Notes under the pieces: model-generated | Database searches by the model: none | What the model was told of the DNA's origin: nothing | Seen by the model: only the letters and a program-made list of their open reading frames with translations | Position numbers and translations under genes: made by a program | Shown: one piece after another, positions 1-6,120 of the stretch | Layout: every line of letters starts with the position of its first letter | Position numbering within the stretch: the stretch's first letter is position 1 | Assembly (NCBI GenBank): GCA_003219395.1 | Contig: QHOR01000078.1 | Span: 938-8,754, forward strand | Length of the DNA stretch: 7,817 nt | Origin: Verrucomicrobiota bacterium | GTDB taxonomy: Bacteria > Verrucomicrobiota > Verrucomicrobiia > Chthoniobacterales > UBA10450 | Direction of reading: 5' to 3'

Positions 1-840
1 GCGCTCGTGTCCCCGGTAGACGTTGCCAATGCCGATCGCGTGGAAGCCGCCGCCGCTCAAATCGAGGCCGATCTGGGGGAAATCGACATTTGGATCAACA
101 ACGCCATGGCCTCGGTGTTTTCCCCGGTCAAGGAGATGACGCCCGAGGAATTTCGACGTGTGACGGAGGTGACTTATCTCGGTTGCGTTTATGGCACGCT
201 TGCCGCCTTGAAACGGATGTTGCCGCGCAATCGCGGGACGATCGTGCAAATTGGCAGCGCACTGGCTTATCGAGGCATTCCATTGCAAGCAGCATACTGC
301 GCTGGGAAGCACGCGATCCAGGGCTTCTGTGATTCGCTGAGGTGCGAGTTAATCCATGATAACAGCGGTGTGCGTTTGACGATGGTGCAATTGCCCGCTC
401 TGAATACGCCGCAATTCGGCTGGGTAAAAAGCCGATTGCCACGCAAGGCGCAACCAGTACCACCAATCTTTCAGCCGGAAGTCGCGGCGGAAGCGATTTA
501 TTTCGCCGCGCACCATCCGCGTCGGGAATTTTATGTCGGCGCGCCGTCGGTTGCCGCGATCGTGGGAAACAAGTTTGCTCCCGGTTTGCTCGACCGGTAC
601 CTGGCTGCTACGGGGTACGAATCACAACAATATGATGGCTCTGAAGACCCAGATCGCCCGAATAACTTGTGGCAGCCGCTGTCCGGCGATCATGGAGCGC
701 ACGGCGCGTTCGACGCGCGCGCGACAGACTGCAGCCCGCAACTATGGACGAGCGAACATCGCTCCCTTATTGCGATTGGCGTGCTGACGCTTGCGGCCTC
801 GGCGCTGATTGCGTTTTTCAGACGCAAAATGATTGGCTGA
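1..840 (+). CDS. SDR family oxidoreductase with C-terminal membrane anchor (5' partial)
   Basis: This is a classical short-chain dehydrogenase/reductase, an NAD(P)-dependent alcohol/ketone oxidoreductase whose substrate cannot be read from sequence. The frame is open from base 1, and the GTG at 7 is very probably internal because the N-terminal TGxxxGIG cofactor motif is missing and must lie upstream of the window. Counting from that GTG, visible family motifs are the NNA structural motif (residues 31-33), the catalytic Ser84 in IGSALAYRG, and the Tyr97/Lys101 pair in YCAGK. The C-terminal half is longer than in a minimal SDR. It ends in a hydrophobic helix at about residues 254-271, followed by FRRKMIG, which looks like a tail anchor with positive charges on the cytoplasmic side. 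SDRs of this membrane-tailed type are common in soil bacteria. The gene converges on the DUF421 gene. The family assignment is firm; the function is not. Confidence 0.9.
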   Translation, partial: ALVSPVDVANADRVEAAAAQIEADLGEIDIWINNAMASVFSPVKEMTPEEFRRVTEVTYLGCVYGTLAALKRMLPRNRGTIVQIGSALAYRGIPLQAAYCAGKHAIQGFCDSLRCELIHDNSGVRLTMVQLPALNTPQFGWVKSRLPRKAQPVPPIFQPEVAAEAIYFAAHHPRREFYVGAPSVAAIVGNKFAPGLLDRYLAATGYESQQYDGSEDPDRPNNLWQPLSGDHGAHGAFDARATDCSPQLWTSEHRSLIAIGVLTLAASALIAFFRRKMIG

Positions 841-1019
841 TTGCCGACTAATCATTATTCCATGGTGTGCTTGCTCACCCTCTAAGATCAAAAAGGTGAT
901 GCTACAAGCGGCCGCTCCGCCTCGCTCACTGGAGGCAAGGAACGCTCCAATGCTGGGTGCGAACGCTTCCTGGTCCCACATATGGAACATTCATAAGCGC
1001 TACAAAACGCGTGGCGAAA

Positions 1020-1526
1020 CTAGTCAGCTTTGATGAAGCTGATGTCACCGCTGCGTTCAACGCGCGCAACTTTTATTTTCGATACATCTTCAATGGCTGC
1101 TTCGAGACGCATGTCTTCTTCCAGGTCATGTTCGGAAATGTGGTTCCAAAGCATGTTTTTGTGTTGCAATCTGCCATTCTGAACCAACACCGCCGGCGCT
1201 CCTTTCACCACGATCCCCAAAGTATGTGAATAGTACGCCGCCAGGCTGAGCAGCCGGTGAAGTAACACCAGAACGAATCCAACACCAAGCGTGGGAAAAA
1301 AAGGGGCTGACCCGTTAATGGCGCGTGCTAACACGGAAGCGATGATGACGATTAGAGCAGCATCGAATGCCGTTTTTTCGGCGAGAGAGCGCTTACTGCT
1401 AAGTCGCACCATCACCAGCGTCGCAGCGAAGACAATGACACCGCGCACTGAACACTGCAGGAATGTTAGTTGCTTAGCTTCCAGCCCCAAACCAAGTAAC
1501 GTATTGACCGATAGTGAGGTATTCAT
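1020..1526 (-). CDS. DUF421 (YetF/YcaP-type) membrane protein
   Basis: This 168-residue protein has hydrophobic segments at about residues 26-41, 53-68 and 72-98, then a soluble domain. The soluble part runs from VVKGAPAVLVQNGRL (about 106-120) through HISEHDLEEDMR to VARVERSGDISFIK. This is the DUF421 signature seen in YetF and YcaP: a short membrane anchor followed by a small alpha/beta domain. Its biochemical role is not established; family members are linked to envelope or sporulation functions in some bacteria. The ATG at 1526 is supported by TAGGAT upstream (AGGA at 1537-1534, 7 nt spacer). Length fits the shorter members of the family. It is transcribed toward the SDR at 1-840, and 198 bp separate its start from the end of the basic-protein gene, so it may have its own promoter. 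Confidence 0.88.
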   Translation of the reverse strand: MNTSLSVNTLLGLGLEAKQLTFLQCSVRGVIVFAATLVMVRLSSKRSLAEKTAFDAALIVIIASVLARAINGSAPFFPTLGVGFVLVLLHRLLSLAAYYSHTLGIVVKGAPAVLVQNGRLQHKNMLWNHISEHDLEEDMRLEAAIEDVSKIKVARVERSGDISFIKAD

Positions 1527-1677
1527 ACTTGAATCCTATCACCACAGGCAAGCCATTCGATTTTGCCTCGGGTGGCCGGCGCCGGCTGCTAGCCGATTTT
1601 GGAGACGGTCAATTGTTCGCAGCTCTTGAACGAGACATTGGTCGCTCGGATCTCGCTGGTTCCGATAACAAAGATCT

Positions 1678-1711
1678 AAAAACAACAGAAGCTACGTAGC
1701 GACAAACGTAG
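1678..1711 (-). terminator. Possible intrinsic terminator of the minus-strand stress cluster
   Basis: On the minus strand, just after the stop of the 54-residue basic protein, CTACGT (1711-1706) and ACGTAG (1697-1692) form a 6-bp stem with an 8-nt loop. A T-rich stretch, GTTGTTTTT (1686-1678), follows. The stem is short and the T tract starts several bases after it, so this is only a moderate candidate. Its position at the end of the run of minus-strand genes is what makes it plausible. Confidence 0.4.
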
Positions 1712-1724
1712 TGGCAGCGGAAGC

Positions 1725-1889
1725 CTACTCGGAACGCGTTCTTTTTTTTCGTGCCGCCTTCGCTCCTTTTTTGCCAAGTGCCGTGCGCGTCTTTTTCGGC
1801 AGATGCGCGATCGTTCTCTTCCGTTGCGCGGCTTTAGCGGCTTTCTTGATATTTCGCTTTGCAGCGACGCGTTGTTTCCTAGTGGCCAT
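1725..1889 (-). CDS. Small Lys/Arg/Ala-rich basic protein (histone-like)
   Basis: The translation is 54 residues, starting MATRKQRVAAKR and ending in ARKKRTRSE. About half the residues are Lys, Arg or Ala, with almost no acidic or aromatic residues. That composition resembles histone H1-like tails and small nucleoid-associated proteins, so nucleic-acid binding is the most likely property, though no specific family is recognised. The ATG at 1889 lies 50 bp after the SDR stop on the same strand, so the two could share a transcript. No clear Shine-Dalgarno sequence precedes it. The complementary frame is also open but encodes a Phe/Ala/Arg-rich string typical of an antisense shadow of Lys-rich codons. 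A hairpin resembling a terminator follows the stop. Function is inferred from composition only. Confidence 0.7.
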   Translation of the reverse strand: MATRKQRVAAKRNIKKAAKAAQRKRTIAHLPKKTRTALGKKGAKAARKKRTRSE

Positions 1890-1939
1890 GTATTAACGAA
1901 TCATCTGTTGGCTAATGCACACACTTGGTCAGATCGGGA

Positions 1940-2800
1940 TCAGCCATTCACGATTGTACCGCCGTTTGGATGCAAGACTTGACCAGTCATGTATGAAGAG
2001 TCGTCGGAGGCCAGAAACACATAACTTGGCGCGATTTCTTCGGGTTGGCCGGGTCGGCCGAGTGCAACGTCGGATCCAAAGGTTTCGACTTCTTTTGCCG
2101 AAAACGTCGACGGAATAAGTGGTGTCCAAATGGGGCCAGGGGCGACAGCGTTGACGCGAATCGCCTTGTCAGCCAATGCCTGCGAAAGCGAGCGCGAAAA
2201 GGAGGTTATCGCCCCTTTAGTCGAAGAATAGTCGAGCAGATGTGCGCTTCCTTTATAAGCCGTGACCGAACCCGTGTTGATGATCACAGAACCTTTCTTC
2301 AAGTGTTTGATAGCAGCCTTAACCATGAAAAAGAATGAAAAGATGTTCGTGCGAAATGTTCGTTCGAGCTGTGCTTCGGTGATTTTTTCGATGGATTCCT
2401 GCGGATGTTGTTCGGCAGCATTGTTTACAAGGATATTGATCTTGCCGAACTCCCGTATGGTTCGCGCGACAGCTTCTTGGCAAAACTTCTCCTGTCCCAC
2501 ATCGCCTTCGATCAACAGGCATTTGCGGTCCTGTTCTTCAACCAGGCGCTTTGTCTCGTCCGCATCCTTTCTTTCTTCAAGGTAAACGACTGCAATGTCG
2601 GCGCCTTCTTTCGCGAAGGCGATAGCTACTGCGCGGCCAATCCCGCTGTCGCCTCCGGTAACGATTGCTACCTTGTCCCTCAACTTTCCACTACCACGCT
2701 GCTTCTCGTCCTCCGCCTTCGGTCGCGGTTTCATTTTATGTTCGCGACCAGGTTGCTGTTGCTGCCGTTGAGGCGGCTGAAGCTTCTTTTTTTTGGGCAT
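1940..2800 (-). CDS. General-stress-type SDR family oxidoreductase (GSP39/YghA-like)
   Basis: This 286-residue protein is full length for the glucose/ribitol-dehydrogenase-like SDR group that includes Bacillus general stress protein 39 and E. coli YghA. It has the typical polar N-terminal tail with a Pro/Gln-rich stretch and QPGREHKMKPRP. The Rossmann motif TGGDSGIG follows (residues 48-55), then NNAA (126-129), Asn152, Ser178 in NTGSVTAYKGS, Tyr191 and Lys195 in YSSTK, and the PGPIWTPLIP loop. The C-terminal GGTIVNG ending is characteristic. It probably reduces or oxidises a small carbonyl/alcohol with NADP(H); the true substrate is unknown even for better-studied relatives. The ATG at 2800 has a good AGGAG 4 nt upstream. 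The gene sits 35 bp after the DUF6496 gene and 50 bp before the small basic protein, consistent with co-transcription. Confident family call. Confidence 0.95.
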   Translation of the reverse strand: MPKKKKLQPPQRQQQQPGREHKMKPRPKAEDEKQRGSGKLRDKVAIVTGGDSGIGRAVAIAFAKEGADIAVVYLEERKDADETKRLVEEQDRKCLLIEGDVGQEKFCQEAVARTIREFGKINILVNNAAEQHPQESIEKITEAQLERTFRTNIFSFFFMVKAAIKHLKKGSVIINTGSVTAYKGSAHLLDYSSTKGAITSFSRSLSQALADKAIRVNAVAPGPIWTPLIPSTFSAKEVETFGSDVALGRPGQPEEIAPSYVFLASDDSSYMTGQVLHPNGGTIVNG

Positions 2801-2804
2801 GGAA

Positions 2805-2809
2805 CTCCT
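2805..2809 (-). promoter_or_regulatory. Shine-Dalgarno of the GSP39-type SDR
   Basis: The minus strand reads AGGAG followed by TTCC and then the ATG at 2800. It fixes the start of the SDR at the MPKKKKL residues rather than at the internal Met before KPRP. Confidence 0.75.
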
Positions 2810-2835
2810 AAGTCACGCGAATCACCGCAACAGTG

Positions 2836-3282
2836 TCAGCGGCGACGGCGTTTGCGTGTGCGCGCGGCTTTCTTCGCGGCGGCCGAGCGTGATTTTGCAG
2901 AACGCTGCCTTGCCACTTTTTTGGCATGTCTTGACAAGGCTGGCTTTGACGCTGACCGGCGGCTCTCCCGCTTGAGCGCGCGTTTGGTCGCGCGAGATCG
3001 TTTCTTCGAAGGCTTCCTGCGACTTCCAGCACGCCCCTTGGCGAGATCGCGTTTCGCCTGGGTTTTTGTGCGTGTTTTACCTCGTTTCGGCGGCGGCAAC
3101 TTTACCCCAGCTCGCCGGGCCTTGGATAAACCAATGGCGATTGCCTGCTCCGGCGACCGCGCCCCATGCTCACCCTCTCTGATGTGCTCCATTTCCTCAC
3201 GGACAAACTCTCCTGCCTGAGTCGAAGGAGCTTTGCCTTCCCGCTCATCTTCCCGCGCCCTTTCTTCTGCTTCTTCTGGCAT
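2836..3282 (-). CDS. DUF6496-type protein with long basic histone-like tail
   Basis: The protein has 148 residues in two parts. Residues 1-65 are a charged N-terminal module: EREGKAPSTQAGEFVREE, then EHIREGEHGARSPEQAIAIGL, then SKARRAGVKLPPP. The 'QAIAIGLSKAR' core is the hallmark I associate with DUF6496-type proteins. Residues about 66-148 are almost entirely Lys, Arg, Ser and Ala with no fold, like a histone H1 C-terminal tail, and end in RKRRRR. The likely property is DNA or RNA binding and compaction; this is inferred from composition, since the family is not well characterised. The ATG at 3282 is the natural start for the family, although no clear ribosome-binding site is visible. The gene lies 35 bp before the GSP39-type SDR on the same strand. 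The long opposite-strand reading frame is an antisense shadow. Confidence 0.85.
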   Translation of the reverse strand: MPEEAEERAREDEREGKAPSTQAGEFVREEMEHIREGEHGARSPEQAIAIGLSKARRAGVKLPPPKRGKTRTKTQAKRDLAKGRAGSRRKPSKKRSRATKRALKRESRRSASKPALSRHAKKVARQRSAKSRSAAAKKAARTRKRRRR

Positions 3283-3388
3283 AACAAGATTGTTTCGCCC
3301 CTAAGGACGGTTTCGGATGTCACCAACACCAAAACCGACGCGCGTTTGTGCGCAATGCCAGTCGGAGAGCGAGCGAATGGTGGCCTAA

Positions 3389-3844
3389 TTAGCTCTGTTT
3401 TGCAGCGTCCCGAAGGCTTTTAATATGGTCGTGCGCCTTTTTTATTTCAGTGTATTGACGCGAAACAACTTCGCGTACCGGCGCAGCAAGATCGTCGTTC
3501 ATTGCCTTCTGGTATTGTTCCACTGCAGAGTCTTCGCCACGTTCGCATTCGGCCAAAATTGCATGGTCGTCACCTCTTGTCAGAGCCGACTTCAAGTTGA
3601 TCCAGCCCCGGTGCAACGCGCCGGCGACGCTACTGCTTGTCTCAGGCTCTGTTTCGCCCAGACTTTGAACCTGATCTTGTAGGTCCGTTACGAAGCGCGA
3701 ACGCTGTCGCGAATACTCGTTGAAGATAGATTTCAGTTGCGGGTCTTTTACGCCATCAGCGGCCTGTCTGAAACCTTCTTCCCCATCTCGCAGGGTTTCG
3801 ATCAATTCGTCGATAATTGAAACGATTTCGCTTTGTTCTTTCAT
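3389..3844 (-). CDS. PA2169/DUF2383-type four-helix-bundle protein
   Basis: The product is 151 residues starting MKEQSEIVSIIDELIETLRDG. It is built of amphipathic helices: about 4-31, 34-64, 74-112 and 118-148, with a short break at GETEPETSSS (63-72). The order 'LIETLRDGEEGFRQAADGVKD', 'RGWINLKSALTRGDDHAILAECERGED' and 'HDHIKSLRDA' matches PA2169/DUF2383 proteins, ferritin-like four-helix bundles of unknown role often found with stress genes. Glu and His residues that could bind metal are present (for example Glu23, Glu101, Glu104, His138), but I cannot show a di-iron site. The frame stays open upstream to an ATG at 3976. I reject that extension because its 44 residues look like translated intergenic DNA and the family normally begins near MKEQ. 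106 bp separate it from the DUF6496 gene. Confidence 0.88.
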   Translation of the reverse strand: MKEQSEIVSIIDELIETLRDGEEGFRQAADGVKDPQLKSIFNEYSRQRSRFVTDLQDQVQSLGETEPETSSSVAGALHRGWINLKSALTRGDDHAILAECERGEDSAVEQYQKAMNDDLAAPVREVVSRQYTEIKKAHDHIKSLRDAAKQS

Positions 3845-3868
3845 ATAAATATAGTCGCATGCGGCTGG

Positions 3869-3904
3869 CTGCGTGCGTGCCTCGCATCGTTCCGCAGCAC
3901 GCAG
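3869..3904. repeat. 8-bp inverted repeat upstream of the DUF2383 gene
   Basis: CTGCGTGC (3869-3876) and GCACGCAG (3897-3904) are perfect inverted copies separated by 20 bases. They lie 25-60 bp upstream of the DUF2383 start, in the only part of this spacer where an operator or leader hairpin would fit. No known operator matches, and chance is possible in GC-rich DNA. Confidence 0.35.
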
Positions 3905-3991
3905 ACGTCCGGTGAAGGCGCACAGCGGCGCCTCGAACGCGATACTTAAGCTCACCACGGCGCAAGCACCGCTCAATTGGGGCCTCTTACC

Positions 3992-4138
3992 TCAAAGTGG
4001 TCTTCTGCCACTGACCAAATTAATGATCAGCACCACTACTGCTATGACTAGCAGCAGGTGGATCAGAGAGCCGCCAATGTGTCCCAGGAGACCGATGAGC
4101 CAAAGAACAAGCAGAATTACAATTATTGTCCAAAGCAT
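3992..4138 (-). CDS. Lmo0937-family small membrane protein
   Basis: This 48-residue gene is easily missed because of its length. The product starts MLWTIIVILLVLWLIG, has a His/Gly-rich turn (GLLGHIGGSLIH, residues 16-27), a second hydrophobic helix (LLLVIAVVVLIINLV, about 28-42), and ends SGRRPL with the positive end presumably cytoplasmic. This two-helix hairpin with a central Gly turn and terminal GRRPL is the hallmark of Lmo0937-family membrane proteins, found across soil bacteria and often near stress genes; their function is unknown. The start is well supported by GAAGGTGAAACT directly before the ATG at 4138. It is first in the minus-strand run and lies 147 bp before the DUF2383 gene. 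The opposite frame at this place is a shadow. Confidence 0.88.
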   Translation of the reverse strand: MLWTIIVILLVLWLIGLLGHIGGSLIHLLLVIAVVVLIINLVSGRRPL

Positions 4139-4401
4139 AGTTTCACCTTCACCATTCATTCGAACTTCGCGACGAACTCACGCGTGTTTAGATACATCTG
4201 CATCACCAAGGACCCCCTCAAAATGTTTTTCCTTGCACGACTAAACCGCCCGCCTGGCACGAATGTCCCAAGGATGAGAAATATCCCGTTTCACATCGCG
4301 CGCGTTCACTACTCTTGCCGTAAAGGAATGACTGCAGTGATCGGCTGCCCTGCCGAAGAAGCGTTGCGAATTGTCTGAATCATGCGCACACCCGTCGTTT
4401 T
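4139..4401. promoter_or_regulatory. Divergent intergenic region (promoters inferred)
   Basis: This 263-bp spacer separates the minus-strand membrane-peptide gene from the plus-strand helical-protein/topoisomerase pair, so it should hold promoters for both. I find no convincing -35/-10 pair and no clear sigma-54 or EcfG-type site. A 34-codon plus-strand frame (4274-4378, MRNIPFHIARVHYSCRKG onward) ends 23 bp before the GTG at 4402. I cannot tell whether it is a real leader peptide. Confidence 0.4.
4144..4149 (-). promoter_or_regulatory. Shine-Dalgarno of the Lmo0937-type gene
   Basis: AAGGTG on the minus strand, with a 5-nt spacer to the ATG at 4138. It supports translation of the 48-residue membrane protein. 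Confidence 0.65.
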
Positions 4402-4887
4402 GTGAAAGAACTAGGGTCATACCTGAACGATCACCTAGCGGGATCTGTTAGCGCGCTTCAGCTCCTCGATCACTGGGCTCAACTGCACAAAGGAAAGTCA
4501 CTCGGTCTGTTCTTCTCCGAGCTGCACGCAGAAATTCGTGCCGATCAAAGCACGTTGCGCGACGTCATGCGTTCGTTTGGTATCGAAGAAAGCAACGTGC
4601 GCAAGGCAGGCGCATGGGTTGCGGAAAAAGCTGGCCGGGCGCGATTGATGATTGCAGGAGATGAGCCGGGCAGTTTGGGATTGGTGCTCACCTTGGAAGG
4701 ATTAATCATGGGAGTTACAGCAAAGAAATTGATGTGGCGCGCGCTTGCGCAGGCGAAGTTGCCCGAGACGAACGGTTGTAACTTCGAACAACTACAGCAG
4801 CGGGCTGAACAACAAATTGAACGTATCGAAGTTGAACGGATTCGCGCGGCCCAACACGCGTTTGCGAGAGCGGCTGCTTCGGAGTGA
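4402..4887 (+). CDS. Conserved helical, ferritin-like hypothetical protein
   Basis: The product is 161 residues and all-helical in character. It opens MKELGSYLNDHLAGSVSALQLLDH, with further helices through SLGLFFSELHAEIRADQSTL (34-52), VMRSFGIEESNVRKAGAWVAEKAGRARLMI (55-84), SLGLVLTLEGLIMGVTAKKLMWRAL (91-115) and a C-terminal coiled stretch, LQQRAEQQIERIEVERIRAA (131-150). I recognise this pattern as an uncharacterised protein common in soil bacteria, with the look of a ferritin-like or DUF892-like bundle; I cannot name a Pfam family with certainty. A GTG start at 4402 gives the expected N-terminus; no Shine-Dalgarno sequence is evident. The stop is 9 bp before the topoisomerase IB start, so the two are almost certainly co-transcribed. 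A role in stress or DNA protection is inferred from context only. Confidence 0.8.
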   Translation: MKELGSYLNDHLAGSVSALQLLDHWAQLHKGKSLGLFFSELHAEIRADQSTLRDVMRSFGIEESNVRKAGAWVAEKAGRARLMIAGDEPGSLGLVLTLEGLIMGVTAKKLMWRALAQAKLPETNGCNFEQLQQRAEQQIERIEVERIRAAQHAFARAAASE

Positions 4888-4896
4888 CGATTTCCA

Positions 4897-6000
4897 ATGG
4901 GGGCACCTGGGATAAACAGCCGTAACGGGAAAACACCGGCCGCCGGTCTCGTTAACGGTTCTGCGGAGGCGGCGGAGGAGGCCGGCCTGCAATACGTAAA
5001 CGATGATCGCCCAGGATACAGTCGGCGGAAAAAAGGCGGCGAGTTCGAGTATTTAGATACCGAAGGCAAGAGAATCCGTGACGAGCAACGGCTTCTCCGA
5101 ATCAAACGCTTGGCAATTCCGCCAGCCTGGACAGAGGTTTGGATTTGTCCCTCCCCAAGGGGCCACATACAGGCGACCGGCCGCGATGCACGTCGACGCA
5201 AACAATATCGGTACCACGAGCATTGGCGCGAAATACGCGACGAAAATAAGTTCGCGCGTCTCGCCGATTTTGCCAAGGCGCTCCCGAAGATTCGCCGGCG
5301 AGTTGCTCGAGACATTAAATTGCCAGGCCTTCCACGGGAAAAAGTGCTCGCGACGGTGGTGCGATTGCTGGAGCGAACTTTTATTCGGATTGGTAATGAA
5401 GAATACGCGCGCGAGAACAAATCATTCGGCTTAACCACTATGAAAAATCGCCACGTGGCGGTGAGAGGCGCACGCTTGCGCTTTCGGTTTCGCGGAAAGA
5501 GCGGCCGCCAGCACGAGGTGGATGTGACTGACAAGCGGCTCGCGAAAATTGTCGCAAACTGCCAGGACCTGCCGGGACAGGATCTGTTCCAATATGTCGG
5601 GGACGACGGTGAGGTTCGAGACGTGACCTCTCAGGACGTCAACGATTATTTGCGCGAAATCACGGGCGACGATTTCACTGCGAAAGACTTCAGGACGTGG
5701 GCGGGAACGTTGCTGGCAACGTTGGCACTCAACGCGCAGGAAGCGTTTGAAACCAAGAAACAGGCAAAAGCGAATGTGAAGACGGCAATTTGCGCGGTCG
5801 CAGAGCTTCTAGGCAACACACCGGCTGTTTGTCGGAAATGCTACGTGCATCCGGCTATCGTCGAAGCTTACCTGAGTGGCGGCCAGATTGCCGACTTGCG
5901 AGACGTAGGAAAAATTCCCGCGAAGATGAGGTTGCGTGCAGCTGAGCGCAGTCTTCTAAAGTTCCTTCATGCTGGAACCTCAGCGAATAGCAAGAGCTAG
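4897..6000 (+). CDS. DNA topoisomerase IB (poxvirus type)
   Basis: This enzyme relaxes positive and negative supercoils by nicking one strand through a 3'-phosphotyrosyl link, without ATP. The 367-residue product is full length for bacterial poxvirus-like TopIB. A short unstructured N-terminus (1-34) precedes the N-terminal clamp domain (about 35-115, with RIKRLAIPPAWTEVWICPS and HIQATGRDARRRKQYRYHE). The catalytic domain follows (about 120-355). Likely catalytic residues by motif are Arg164 (FIRIGNEEYA), Lys201 (FRGKSG), Arg266 (KDFRTWAGT) and nucleophile Tyr316 in CRKCYVHPA. Nine residues before the tyrosine is Asn307 (LGNTPAVC), where vaccinia enzyme has His; Asn is known at this place in the Deinococcus radiodurans enzyme, so this is not a defect. 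The ATG at 4897 follows the helical protein by 9 bp, forming an operon. The reverse-strand frame spanning 4545-5534 is an antisense shadow. Confidence 0.96.
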   Translation: MGAPGINSRNGKTPAAGLVNGSAEAAEEAGLQYVNDDRPGYSRRKKGGEFEYLDTEGKRIRDEQRLLRIKRLAIPPAWTEVWICPSPRGHIQATGRDARRRKQYRYHEHWREIRDENKFARLADFAKALPKIRRRVARDIKLPGLPREKVLATVVRLLERTFIRIGNEEYARENKSFGLTTMKNRHVAVRGARLRFRFRGKSGRQHEVDVTDKRLAKIVANCQDLPGQDLFQYVGDDGEVRDVTSQDVNDYLREITGDDFTAKDFRTWAGTLLATLALNAQEAFETKKQAKANVKTAICAVAELLGNTPAVCRKCYVHPAIVEAYLSGGQIADLRDVGKIPAKMRLRAAERSLLKFLHAGTSANSKS

Positions 6001-6120
6001 CGTCTGGTATTCGCGCGTGCAAAGATTCAACTGAAAACGCAGGGAGCCGTCGAGTTGCCAGCCAAATTGGCTCGCTCGTCACAACGTCTCCCCGGCGCCC
6101 CTAAGTCTCAGCTGCTGCGG

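Noticed and set aside
919..936. GCCTC/GAGGC hairpin between the converging SDR and DUF421 genes
   Set aside because: Only a 5-bp stem and no T tract, so it is too weak to call a terminator.
1514..1699. Plus-strand 61-codon frame across the gap upstream of DUF421
   Set aside because: No recognisable domain, no ribosome-binding site, and it starts inside the DUF421 gene on the other strand.
1732..1748. Palindrome GAACGCGTTC followed by a run of T on the plus strand, like a terminator
   Set aside because: It lies inside the coding end of the small basic protein (Lys/Arg codons), and a 10-bp palindrome cannot form a useful loop.
2405..3220. Plus-strand reading frame of 271 codons
   Set aside because: It is antisense to the GSP39-type SDR and the DUF6496 gene; its Phe/Leu/Arg-rich translation mirrors Lys/Arg codons on the other strand.
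3845..3976. Longer start for the DUF2383 protein at 3976
   Set aside because: The added 44 residues are not like the family N-terminus and cover an inverted repeat and a likely promoter region.
4255..4269. Sigma-54-like site TGGCACG-N4-TCCC
   Set aside because: The -24 half fits but the -12 half lacks the required GC dinucleotide.
4545..5534. Long minus-strand reading frame of 329 codons opposite the helical protein and topoisomerase IB
   Set aside because: It runs antisense to two well-supported genes, is rich in Arg, Ser and Cys with no recognisable domain, and looks like a codon-bias shadow.
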